NCBI RefSeq assembly: GCF_039969785.1
Contig: NZ_JBDVNC010000048.1
Span: 124,001-188,000 of the forward strand
From: Shimia sp039969785
GTDB taxonomy: Bacteria; Pseudomonadota; Alphaproteobacteria; Rhodobacterales; Rhodobacteraceae
Reading direction: 5' to 3'
Length of the DNA: 64,000 nucleotides
This document shows, one piece after another, positions 45,397 to 52,850 of the stretch. The position numbers were made by a program, and so were the translations under genes. The notes under the pieces are model-generated. The model was not told where the DNA came from, did no database searches, and saw only the letters and a program-made list of their open reading frames with translations. Numbering within the stretch: position 1 is the first letter of the stretch; the number at the start of each line of letters is the position of its first letter.

Positions 45397-46865
45397 CGGG
45401 GTTGTCCAACATATCGCCCTGCCCCGTCAGGGGCCGCCAACCCGGACTGAGCCGCGCTGATCATCTCAAGGTTCTTTGCAATCTCGGGACTGAACGGCGC
45501 CGGACGCCGGGTCTCAAGACTGACATGGATCAGGATATGCTCCCCGGTTGCCAACAGCGTCTCCCCGGCAAACATCTCGTGCCAAACATGCATTTTCTTA
45601 CCCTCAGCCATCAACACCCGGGTGCTGATCTCGATCACCGACCCCAGATGGGTTTCATCAATGTGGCGGATATGGGTTTCTGCGGTGAAAAAGCTGCCAC
45701 CAGTCGCGATATAGGCCTGATCACAGCCGACAATCTCCATCAACCGATCCGTGGCATCCGCAAACGCCTGCAGATACCGGCTCTCGGTCATGTGCCCGTT
45801 ATAATCCAGCCAATCCACCGGAACCGCCCGACGCACCGTGACAATGGGCAACGACGGATCAACGATCTGATCTGTGCGCCGGACCATCCCGGCCTCTTCG
45901 GAAATCTTCGCGTCATGCTTGTTCAACACCGCACCCGAGGCCCAATCCCGCGCCTTGAGCGCGCGCATCATCGACACCAGGTTGTCGTCGCGAATGCGCT
46001 CCATCTCGCGAATGCTCATATGCCCGGATTGCGCATCTGATTGCCCTGCGATCAGATCAACCAATTCGTCCGTGAATTCCGGCACATCCATCAGCTTTGT
46101 CCATGGCCATTCCAAAGCCGGGCCAAACTGCGCCATGAAATGCTTCATCCCGGCTTCGCCCCCGGCCACACGATAGGTGTCAAACAACCCCATCTGCGCC
46201 CAGCGAATGCCAAACCCCATGCGGATGCTTTCATCGATTTCCTCGGTTGTGGCCACGCCGTCCTTGACCAGCCACAACGCCTCGCGCCAGACTGCCTCCA
46301 GAAACCGGTCCGCGATATGCGCGTCAATTTCCTTGCGCACATGCAATGGATACATCCCGACCGAGGTCAGCAATTCCTTGGCCTGCACCACCATTTCGGG
46401 TGGGTTCTTTTCGGTTGGCACCACCTCGACCAGCGGCATCAGGTAGACCGGGTTAAACGGATGCGCCACCACAATCTGCCCGGGCCGCGTTGCACATCCC
46501 TGCAATTCGCTCGGTTTGAACCCGCTGGTCGAAGACGCCAGAACCGCACCCGGATCGCAATGCTCCTGCAGCGTCTGATACACCTTGCGCTTCAACTCCA
46601 ACCGCTCGGGCACGCTTTCCTGTATCCAGACCGCTCCGGAAACCGTCTCAGACATCGTCGTATGAAAGCTCAGCCGCCCTTCTGCTGGCAACGCCGTATC
46701 GCTTAACCCGGGCATTGACCGGCGCGCATTGTCCAGAACTTCGCCAATCTTACGCGCAGCGTCCGGGTCAGGGTCAAACACCCGCACATCCCACCCGTTC
46801 AGCAGAAACCGGGCCGCCCAGCCTCCGCCAATGACACCACCACCAATTATCGCTGCTATTGTCAC
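45393..46865 (-). CDS. L-carnitine dehydrogenase fused to a betainyl-CoA thioesterase domain
   Basis: A 490-residue fusion. Residues 1 to about 320 are a 3-hydroxyacyl-CoA-dehydrogenase-like NAD domain (GGGVIGGGWAARF, then VVAHPFNPVYLMPLVEVVP), as in L-carnitine 3-dehydrogenase. Residues from about 343 form a hot-dog thioesterase domain (VPVDWLDYNGHMTESRYLQ). Known fusions of this kind oxidise carnitine to 3-dehydrocarnitine and hydrolyse betainyl-CoA to glycine betaine. The BKACE gene in the same operon supplies the step between. It starts with GTG overlapping the SGNH stop. Confidence 0.93.
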   Translation of the reverse strand: MTIAAIIGGGVIGGGWAARFLLNGWDVRVFDPDPDAARKIGEVLDNARRSMPGLSDTALPAEGRLSFHTTMSETVSGAVWIQESVPERLELKRKVYQTLQEHCDPGAVLASSTSGFKPSELQGCATRPGQIVVAHPFNPVYLMPLVEVVPTEKNPPEMVVQAKELLTSVGMYPLHVRKEIDAHIADRFLEAVWREALWLVKDGVATTEEIDESIRMGFGIRWAQMGLFDTYRVAGGEAGMKHFMAQFGPALEWPWTKLMDVPEFTDELVDLIAGQSDAQSGHMSIREMERIRDDNLVSMMRALKARDWASGAVLNKHDAKISEEAGMVRRTDQIVDPSLPIVTVRRAVPVDWLDYNGHMTESRYLQAFADATDRLMEIVGCDQAYIATGGSFFTAETHIRHIDETHLGSVIEISTRVLMAEGKKMHVWHEMFAGETLLATGEHILIHVSLETRRPAPFSPEIAKNLEMISAAQSGLAAPDGAGRYVGQPR

Positions 46866-47503
46866 GTCGCATTACCCTGCATCATTGATTGTACTTTAAC
46901 CGCAATCGCCGCCCCCAGCGCGCGATGCGCTGCGGCATCGAAATGCACCCCTTCGTCCGGGTGACTTTCAATCACGCCCCCCGCATCAAAAAACGCCACC
47001 CCCTGTTCCTGGGCCACGTCCGCGAATTTCGCCGCCAAACCTGCGCTGCGCGCCTCGGCCCCGGTAAAAACCTCGGCCGGATCGCCGCGCTCTAATACCT
47101 TGGGCGGACATACCAACAACACTTGCTCCGGCAGGCCGCTGGCCAACGCAATTTCCACAAGCCGCCCTGCCCCCAGCGCGATATCACGTCCTGTTAATCC
47201 AAACCGCGCCTTGTGATCGTTGGTGCCCAGCATCAAAACCAACACCTCCACGGGCCCGTGGGTTTCAAGCACGGCCTTTATCATCCGGCGTCCATTGCGA
47301 TACGGGCCCTCGATTGGATCATCATGCACCGTAGTACGGCCAGGATGCCCCTCTTCGATCAGATGCCAATCAGGGCCCAAATCCCGCGCCATCACACAAG
47401 GCCAGCGCACATCACGCCCCCAGCGGCGCACATCGCCAAACTCTGGCAACATCGGACGTGAACCATGTGTATTGCTGTCTCCAAAACATAAAATTTCAGG
47501 CAT
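46862..47503 (-). CDS. SGNH/GDSL hydrolase in the carnitine operon
   Basis: A 213-residue esterase-like protein with block I FGDSNTHG (Ser10), block III LGTND and block V DEGVHFDAAAH, so the Ser-His catalytic pair is present. No signal peptide is seen, which suggests a cytoplasmic enzyme. It sits between the small secreted protein (three-base gap) and the carnitine dehydrogenase (four-base overlap). Cleavage of acylcarnitines or another carnitine ester is an attractive but unproven role. Confidence 0.85.
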   Translation of the reverse strand: MPEILCFGDSNTHGSRPMLPEFGDVRRWGRDVRWPCVMARDLGPDWHLIEEGHPGRTTVHDDPIEGPYRNGRRMIKAVLETHGPVEVLVLMLGTNDHKARFGLTGRDIALGAGRLVEIALASGLPEQVLLVCPPKVLERGDPAEVFTGAEARSAGLAAKFADVAQEQGVAFFDAGGVIESHPDEGVHFDAAAHRALGAAIAVKVQSMMQGNAT

Positions 47504-47506
47504 CGC

Positions 47507-47956
47507 TCATTCCTTATCCTTTGGATCGACCATGCACCGCACCAGATTGTCAGTCACCCCGGTTTCATCGACGATCAGCAAGCGATCCTCATGGGTCACC
47601 ATGAAAATCTGCGCCTGAGTGTACTCAAATCCAGCGTCCAGACAGGTTGTCGAGATGGCCCAGCTTTGCCCCACGCCGATTTCGGACACGCTTTCGATCT
47701 CACAGCTCCATTCGATCCCGAAAAACCCATCGCGTCCAAACCATGTTGGGGTCTCATCCCCCACATCGCCAGCCCGGGCGCACCAGCTTGCGTTCCCGCT
47801 CCAAAATCCCTCCCAGCGTGGCGCGTCCTGCGCAGCTAGCGCTGCAGGAACCACCGCTGACAAAATAACAAGCCCGGACCGACGCAATACCGACGGGATA
47901 CCGACGCAATGCCGAAACGTGTTTTCGGCCACGTTTGCGGCCCGAGCCAGCTTCAC
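47507..47956 (-). CDS. Small secreted protein of unknown function in the carnitine operon
   Basis: A 149-residue product not assigned to a family. If it starts at the GTG at 47956 it overlaps the BKACE stop by four bases. A hydrophobic signal sequence (about residues 27-42, ending AALAAQ) then follows an unusually long N-terminal part, which is encoded by the 11-bp repeat array. A start nearer the hydrophobic segment (a TTG at about residue 24) is plausible. The mature part contains four Cys, possibly disulfide-bonded, and many Trp and Glu. Confidence 0.6.
   Translation of the reverse strand: MKLARAANVAENTFRHCVGIPSVLRRSGLVILSAVVPAALAAQDAPRWEGFWSGNASWCARAGDVGDETPTWFGRDGFFGIEWSCEIESVSEIGVGQSWAISTTCLDAGFEYTQAQIFMVTHEDRLLIVDETGVTDNLVRCMVDPKDKE
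47876..47919. repeat. 11-bp tandem repeat array (ATACCGACGCA-type)
   Basis: Four 11-base units are seen: GGACCGACGCA, ATACCGACGGG, ATACCGACGCA and the degenerate ATGCCGAAACG. The array lies within the 5' part of the small secreted-protein gene. The unit recurs at 21490-21533 and singly at 9574 and 11094. Confidence 0.6.
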
Positions 47957-48867
47957 TGATCGACCGGCGCGCGCTTGGTCAATCCAAGCTTGGCGCGTGC
48001 ATCTTCTGGTCCAATGACCCGTGACCCCATGTTTTCAACAATCGTCTGCGCACGTTCCACCAGTTGCCAGTTCTCTGCCAAAACACCTTTTTCCAGCCAC
48101 AGATTATCCTCTAGCCCAACCCGAACATTGCCCCCGGCCAGCACGGATGCCGCGACATAAGCCATCTGGTTGCGCCCCAGCGCAAACGCGCTGAACGTCC
48201 AGTCGTCCGGCACGTTGTTGACCATAGCCATGAACGTATTCAGATCATCCGGCGCGCCCCAGGGCACCCCCATGCACAGCTGAACCAAGGCCGGGCTGTC
48301 CAGAACGCCGTCTTTAACCAACTGTTTTGCATACCACAAATGGCCGGTGTCAAATGCTTCGATCTCGGGCTTAACCCCAAGCTCTGTCATCATTTTTCCC
48401 ATTGCCGTCAGCATGCCCGGCGTGTTGGTCATCACATAATCAGCTTCTGCGAAATTCATTGTTCCGCAGTCAAGTGTGCAGATTTCCGGCAGGCATTGCG
48501 CCACATGTGCGACCCGCTCTGTCGCGCCAACCATGTCGGTGCCGTCCACCACCGGAAACGGCGCTTCGGTCCCGCCAAAGATGATGTCGCCGCCCATCCC
48601 GGCAGTCAGGTTCAGAATGACATCTGTGGCGCTGTCACGCACCCGGTCCGTGACTTCGCGATACAGCGCCATATCCCGGCTGGGCGCGCCAGTGTCCGGG
48701 TCACGCACGTGGCAATGGACAATCGCCGCACCAGCTTTGGCAGCAGCGATCGCACTGTCAGCAATTTGTTTGGGAGACCGCGGTACATGAGGGCTTCGAT
48801 CCTGTGTCCCCCCTGATCCGGTCACAGCACAGGTGATAAACACATCGCGATTCATTTCCAAAGGCAC
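47953..48867 (-). CDS. Beta-keto acid cleavage enzyme (BKACE), probably 3-dehydrocarnitine cleavage
   Basis: A 304-residue zinc enzyme of the BKACE (DUF849) family, which condenses a beta-keto acid with acetyl-CoA to give acetoacetate and a new CoA ester. Zinc ligands His51 and His53 are in IVHCHVRDPDTG, with a conserved Glu in GLEDNLW. Next to carnitine dehydrogenase/thioesterase and a CdhR-type regulator, the substrate is most likely 3-dehydrocarnitine, giving betainyl-CoA. A GTG at 48867 after GAGGGA is the better-placed start; an ATG four codons later is possible. It is the first gene of the operon. Confidence 0.92.
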   Translation of the reverse strand: MPLEMNRDVFITCAVTGSGGTQDRSPHVPRSPKQIADSAIAAAKAGAAIVHCHVRDPDTGAPSRDMALYREVTDRVRDSATDVILNLTAGMGGDIIFGGTEAPFPVVDGTDMVGATERVAHVAQCLPEICTLDCGTMNFAEADYVMTNTPGMLTAMGKMMTELGVKPEIEAFDTGHLWYAKQLVKDGVLDSPALVQLCMGVPWGAPDDLNTFMAMVNNVPDDWTFSAFALGRNQMAYVAASVLAGGNVRVGLEDNLWLEKGVLAENWQLVERAQTIVENMGSRVIGPEDARAKLGLTKRAPVDQ

Positions 48868-48945
48868 GGCACTTCCCTCTCTTCAGTTGCCCCCACTATC
48901 CCCCGGCTTGCGCCGCACAACTTTTCATTTTACGAATTTTAATTA

Positions 48946-49926
48946 ATGAAACTCGCAAAAAATATCTATTCTCCGGACACATCGCCGCTGAAAACGGCGA
49001 TCCTTGTTCTGGACGACTGCAACACACTCAGCTTTGCCGCAGCAGTGGACCCGATGCGCGCTGCCAACCGACGGGCCGGAAAACCCTTGTTTAACTGGGA
49101 GTTTTACACTGCCTTAGGTGCCCCGGCGCATCTGACCAGCGGTCTGAGGGTCGAAGGCGCGCCCATCGCTGATCTTGTGCAATGTGATCTTCTGATCATC
49201 GTCGCGGGATTTCGGTTAAAAGACCACGCAACTCCGCGTTTGCTGTCCAGCCTCAAGCGGTTGGCACGTTTTGGCACGCCAATGGCCGCCATCGATGGCG
49301 GGCCGTATTTGCTGGCCAGTGCCGGGTTGCTAGATGGGCATCAGGCAACAACGCATTGGGAAGATCTGGATGAATTTGCATCACAATTCCCAAATATTCA
49401 AACGCGCCGCGATCGGTTTTGTATCTCTGGCCCCTTTGCCACCAGCGGCGGCGCTGCCCCATGTATCGACATGATGTTGCATCTGATTGACGCGCGGTAC
49501 GGATCGGATTTGGCCCAAAGCGTGGGTGGCGCGTTTTTGTACGATCCCATGCCCGCCGGGCAGCAAAGCCCACGCTCAACTCCGCGCCCTGTCCGGCACC
49601 AACCCCAAATTGCCCGGGCTCTTGAGTTAATGGAAACAACACTGGACGACCCCTTGCCGCTTGCACGTATCGCAGCCCATGCAGGCGTTTCTCTGCGCAC
49701 TCTTGAGCTTCGGTTTCGCGCCCATCTTGGCCGCTCGCCCAAGGCACATTACCTGTCGTTACGTTTGGCCGAAGCACACCGGCTGGCAGCAGACACATTG
49801 CAACCGGTTCACGACATCGCACTGGCAACCGGTTTTGCCTCTCCGTCCAGTTTTTCACGGGCATTTCGCGCGGCATTTGGCACCACAGCACGCGCGGTCC
49901 GGCAAGCTCAATCGGCACGAAAATAG
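48946..49926 (+). CDS. GlxA/CdhR-type AraC-family regulator of carnitine catabolism
   Basis: A 326-residue regulator with an N-terminal DJ-1/PfpI-like amidotransferase fold (about residues 17-190; VLDDCNTLSFAAAVDPMRAANR, quoted in part: DDCNTLSFAAAVDPM) and a C-terminal AraC double helix-turn-helix (about 225-320; DIALATGFASPSSFSRAFRAAFG, quoted in part: ATGFASPSSFSRAFR). This is the architecture of CdhR, the carnitine-responsive activator of Pseudomonas. It diverges from the BKACE gene with 78 bases between them, which supports control of the operon. Confidence 0.9.
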   Translation: MKLAKNIYSPDTSPLKTAILVLDDCNTLSFAAAVDPMRAANRRAGKPLFNWEFYTALGAPAHLTSGLRVEGAPIADLVQCDLLIIVAGFRLKDHATPRLLSSLKRLARFGTPMAAIDGGPYLLASAGLLDGHQATTHWEDLDEFASQFPNIQTRRDRFCISGPFATSGGAAPCIDMMLHLIDARYGSDLAQSVGGAFLYDPMPAGQQSPRSTPRPVRHQPQIARALELMETTLDDPLPLARIAAHAGVSLRTLELRFRAHLGRSPKAHYLSLRLAEAHRLAADTLQPVHDIALATGFASPSSFSRAFRAAFGTTARAVRQAQSARK

Positions 49927-49936
49927 ACCCGTGAAC

Positions 49937-51385
49937 CTATCGTGCAGTCGCCAGAATTTGTTCTACATCAAGGTGTTGTTCGACATGGTCAGCCAGCTGG
50001 TCCAACACGCGCTGCACTGTCACGTCATAACCGTCCGTCTGTGCCATCGCGCCAAACCCCTGCAGCCAGGCAGCCCGGAAATCATCATCACGAAACATAC
50101 CGTGCAAATAGCTACCCGCGATCCTGCCATCCGCGCTTGTGGCACCTTCGGCGCGAGACTCCACAGTGGCAAACGGACGCGCCCGGTCAGCGCCTTCGGT
50201 CCGGCCAATATGAATTTCATAGCCCTGAAAGCTTTGATTTGTGGCAACATGAACCGCGCTCGCTTCCGTCAACCGCTTGTCCGGTGACATCACGGTTTCC
50301 ACATCCAGAAAACCCAAGCCTTCGGTATCTCCTGCAGGGCCTTCTATGCCTTCCGGATCACGAATAACGCGGCCAAGCATCTGATACCCCCCACAAATTC
50401 CAAGCACATGCCCGCCACGCCGCACATGCGCCTTCAGGTCAATATCCCAACCCTGCGCCCTCAGAAAAGCCAGATCACCCCGGGTCGACTTGCTGCCCGG
50501 AACAATCACAACATCCGTATCACCCGGCAATACCTGCCCGGCCCGCAACATCGTAACGCTCACACCGGGTTCCTGTAGCAACGGGTCTAAATCATCGAAA
50601 TTGGCAATCCGGGACAGGCCAAGACACACCACATTTAACGCACCGGAACGCTGCGCATCGCGAATGTCCAGACCATCTTCTGCCGGTAATTTCCACGCTT
50701 GATCGAAATAAGGCAGAACCCCAAATCCGCGCCAACCGGAGTGTTTCTCGATAAACGCGTACCCGTCGTCAAACAGGCTCGGATCACCGCGAAACTTGTT
50801 GATCAAAAACCCGGATACCAGCGCCGCGTCGCCCGGATCGATGACCGCTTGCGTGCCGATGATCTGCGCAATAACCCCGCCCCGGTCGATGTCTCCCGCC
50901 AGAATAACGGGCACATTTGCGGCTTGGGCAAACCCCATATTGGCAATGTCCCCGGCTCTCAGGTTCACTTCAGCCGGGCTGCCTGCGCCTTCAACAATCA
51001 CGAGATCATGCTGCGATTTCAGGCGATTAAAGCTCTCCATCACGCTTTTCAAAAGCTGCGGCTTTAGTTTGGCATAATCGCGCGCCCTGGCCGTGGTCAG
51101 CCGTTTGCCCTGCACAATCACTTGCGAGCCGACATCCGATTCCGGTTTCAGCAAAACCGGGTTCATGTCCACCACCAGCGGCACGCCACAGGCCAGGGCC
51201 TGCAATGCCTGCGCCCGCCCGATCTCACCCCCATCGCTGGTCACGGCGGCATTGTTGGACATGTTTTGGGGTTTGAATGGCGCCACCGACAGCCCACGCC
51301 GCGCGGCCGCGCGGCACAAGCCCGCCACCAACATGGATTTGCCCACATTCGACCCTGTGCCTTGTATCATTAGCGCGCGCGTCAT
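49937..51385 (-). CDS. cobQ: Cobyric acid synthase
   Basis: Amidates four side chains of adenosylcobyrinate a,c-diamide with glutamine and ATP. The 482-residue protein starts with the P-loop-like MIQGTGSNVGKSMLVAGL and continues FKPQNMSNNA. The C-terminal class I glutamine amidotransferase domain has the Cys nucleophile in GICGGYQMLG and a His near the C-terminus (SYLHGMF). It is 82 bases downstream of the Lin0512 genes on the same strand and convergent with the CdhR-type gene. Confidence 0.97.
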   Translation of the reverse strand: MTRALMIQGTGSNVGKSMLVAGLCRAAARRGLSVAPFKPQNMSNNAAVTSDGGEIGRAQALQALACGVPLVVDMNPVLLKPESDVGSQVIVQGKRLTTARARDYAKLKPQLLKSVMESFNRLKSQHDLVIVEGAGSPAEVNLRAGDIANMGFAQAANVPVILAGDIDRGGVIAQIIGTQAVIDPGDAALVSGFLINKFRGDPSLFDDGYAFIEKHSGWRGFGVLPYFDQAWKLPAEDGLDIRDAQRSGALNVVCLGLSRIANFDDLDPLLQEPGVSVTMLRAGQVLPGDTDVVIVPGSKSTRGDLAFLRAQGWDIDLKAHVRRGGHVLGICGGYQMLGRVIRDPEGIEGPAGDTEGLGFLDVETVMSPDKRLTEASAVHVATNQSFQGYEIHIGRTEGADRARPFATVESRAEGATSADGRIAGSYLHGMFRDDDFRAAWLQGFGAMAQTDGYDVTVQRVLDQLADHVEQHLDVEQILATAR

Positions 51386-51467
51386 CCGGCATCCCTCAGA
51401 ACCGTGTCAGATTGATACCCGACGAACCGCATCATTTCCGGCATCAGAATATGCAGACGAGCGCAAT

Positions 51468-51812
51468 TCACCCCTGTTTCCGCAGAAACGCTTCAACGGC
51501 GGCGGACGCCACCACGATCACATTGCCAGTGTCTGGATTGGTCACGTTCAAACCGCCAAAAACCGCCGTAACCGTCGCCTGTCCACGCGGCAATCCGGCG
51601 ACCAACGCCGCACAATCCACCTTATCCGGCTCTTGCACGCCCACAGTCACCTGAACCCGCATCTCGCCATGATCCATCCCCAAAGCATCAAACATCGGGA
51701 TCGTCGAATGGCGGATCGCGTCCTCAATGGCCCGGGACGCGGCTTTGGTATAGTCCTGACCGTATTGGTCATTTCCCATGCCCATCTCAATAATGAACCG
51801 CTGATCGCTCAT
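51468..51812 (-). CDS. Lin0512-family protein (copy 1)
   Basis: A 114-residue cytoplasmic protein of the Lin0512 family, of unknown function. It begins RFIIEMGMGNDQYGQDYTKAA and contains VTVGVQEPDKVD and GQATVTAVFGGL, motifs that align with the upstream copy at 51809-52159. The ATG overlaps that copy's stop by four bases (ATGA). Lying between cobO and cobQ, the pair may serve corrinoid metabolism and may form a hetero-oligomer; both points are inference. Confidence 0.8.
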   Translation of the reverse strand: MSDQRFIIEMGMGNDQYGQDYTKAASRAIEDAIRHSTIPMFDALGMDHGEMRVQVTVGVQEPDKVDCAALVAGLPRGQATVTAVFGGLNVTNPDTGNVIVVASAAVEAFLRKQG

Positions 51813-52159
51813 GCCCCGGTCTCCAGATCAAGCGCTACCGAGATGGCGACATTCGCAATAACGGTTGGATTTCCACCATCCGCGCGCGGCACATCCAGCC
51901 CGCCCGCCACCGGAAGAACCGTGACCTGACCATACGGAAAAATCGACGCCACCTTGTCGACGGCGATCTTGTCAGGTTGCTGCACACCAACCTCAACCGT
52001 AATGCGCATGTCTTCTTTTTCTTTGCCAAACAGCTCGGCCAGATTGATCGAATTGTGCCACAACGCATCCTTCACCGCACGACAAGCAGCTTCGGTATAA
52101 TCCTGACGGCGCAGGCTGCTGCCCATTCCGAATTCTGTGAGAAGCCTCTTATCGACCAT
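51809..52159 (-). CDS. Lin0512-family protein (copy 2)
   Basis: A 116-residue paralogue of the adjacent copy, sharing the pattern FGMGSSLRRQDYTEAACRAVKDAL, VEVGVQQPDKI and GQVTVLPVAGGLDV (each quoted in part of the whole). Its ATG shares one base with the cobO stop (TGATG) and its stop overlaps the next copy's start. The chain cobO-Lin0512-Lin0512 is thus fully translationally coupled. No catalytic motif was recognised. Confidence 0.8.
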   Translation of the reverse strand: MVDKRLLTEFGMGSSLRRQDYTEAACRAVKDALWHNSINLAELFGKEKEDMRITVEVGVQQPDKIAVDKVASIFPYGQVTVLPVAGGLDVPRADGGNPTVIANVAISVALDLETGA

Positions 52160-52773
52160 CAGAATTCAACCCCCTTCTGCGCCTTAATACCGTCACGGAA
52201 CGGGTGTTTCAGCAGCGTCATTTCTGTCACCAGATCAGCGGCCTCGATCAGTTCAGGCTTGGCGTTGCGGCCGGTCAGCAAGACATGCGTCATGTCGGGT
52301 TTTTCGGTCAGAAGAAAATCGACCACATCGTCGATGTTCAGATAGTCGTTGCGCAGCGCGATGTTAATTTCATCCAGCATGACAAACTGGTTGGCAGGAT
52401 CACGGATCAGGTCTTTGGCCAACTCCCACCCGGCCTCTGCCTTGGCAATGTCACGTTCGCGGTCCTGTGTTTCCCATGTAAACCCTTCTCCAGACACATG
52501 GAATTTCACCTCTTCGGGGAAATGTGTTTCCAGAAATGCGCGTTCACCGGTGGCCATGGCGCCCTTGATAAACTGCACAACCGCAACCGGCATATCATGG
52601 GCGATACAGCGCATGATCATGCCAAATCCGGACGATGATTTGCCTTTGCCGGGGCCGGTATGCACGATGATGAGACCTTTTTGGTCGGTTTTGCCCGCCA
52701 TCATGCGGTCGCGGGCGGCCTTGATTTTCTTCATCTTTTCGGTGTGGCGGGTGTTTTGGTCTGTCTCGGACAT
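52159..52773 (-). CDS. cobO: Corrinoid adenosyltransferase CobO (BtuR family)
   Basis: Transfers the adenosyl group of ATP to Co(I) corrinoids. The 204-residue protein has the P-loop HTGPGKGKSSSGFG (about residues 36-49) and the family pattern VVQFIKGAM ... FVMLDEINIALRNDYL (the last partly quoted: MLDEINIALR). The ATG at 52773 with GAGG upstream gives the usual length; the open frame continues far upstream into nnrS without likeness to CobO. It is 77 bases after the nnrS-like pseudogene. Confidence 0.95.
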   Translation of the reverse strand: MSETDQNTRHTEKMKKIKAARDRMMAGKTDQKGLIIVHTGPGKGKSSSGFGMIMRCIAHDMPVAVVQFIKGAMATGERAFLETHFPEEVKFHVSGEGFTWETQDRERDIAKAEAGWELAKDLIRDPANQFVMLDEINIALRNDYLNIDDVVDFLLTEKPDMTHVLLTGRNAKPELIEAADLVTEMTLLKHPFRDGIKAQKGVEF

Positions 52774-52850
52774 AGAGGCCTCATGAGCGTACGCATTTGC
52801 CGGGCAAAAAAGCATAGCGAAACTGCAAGCACAAGGCAGGTGGCGACGTT

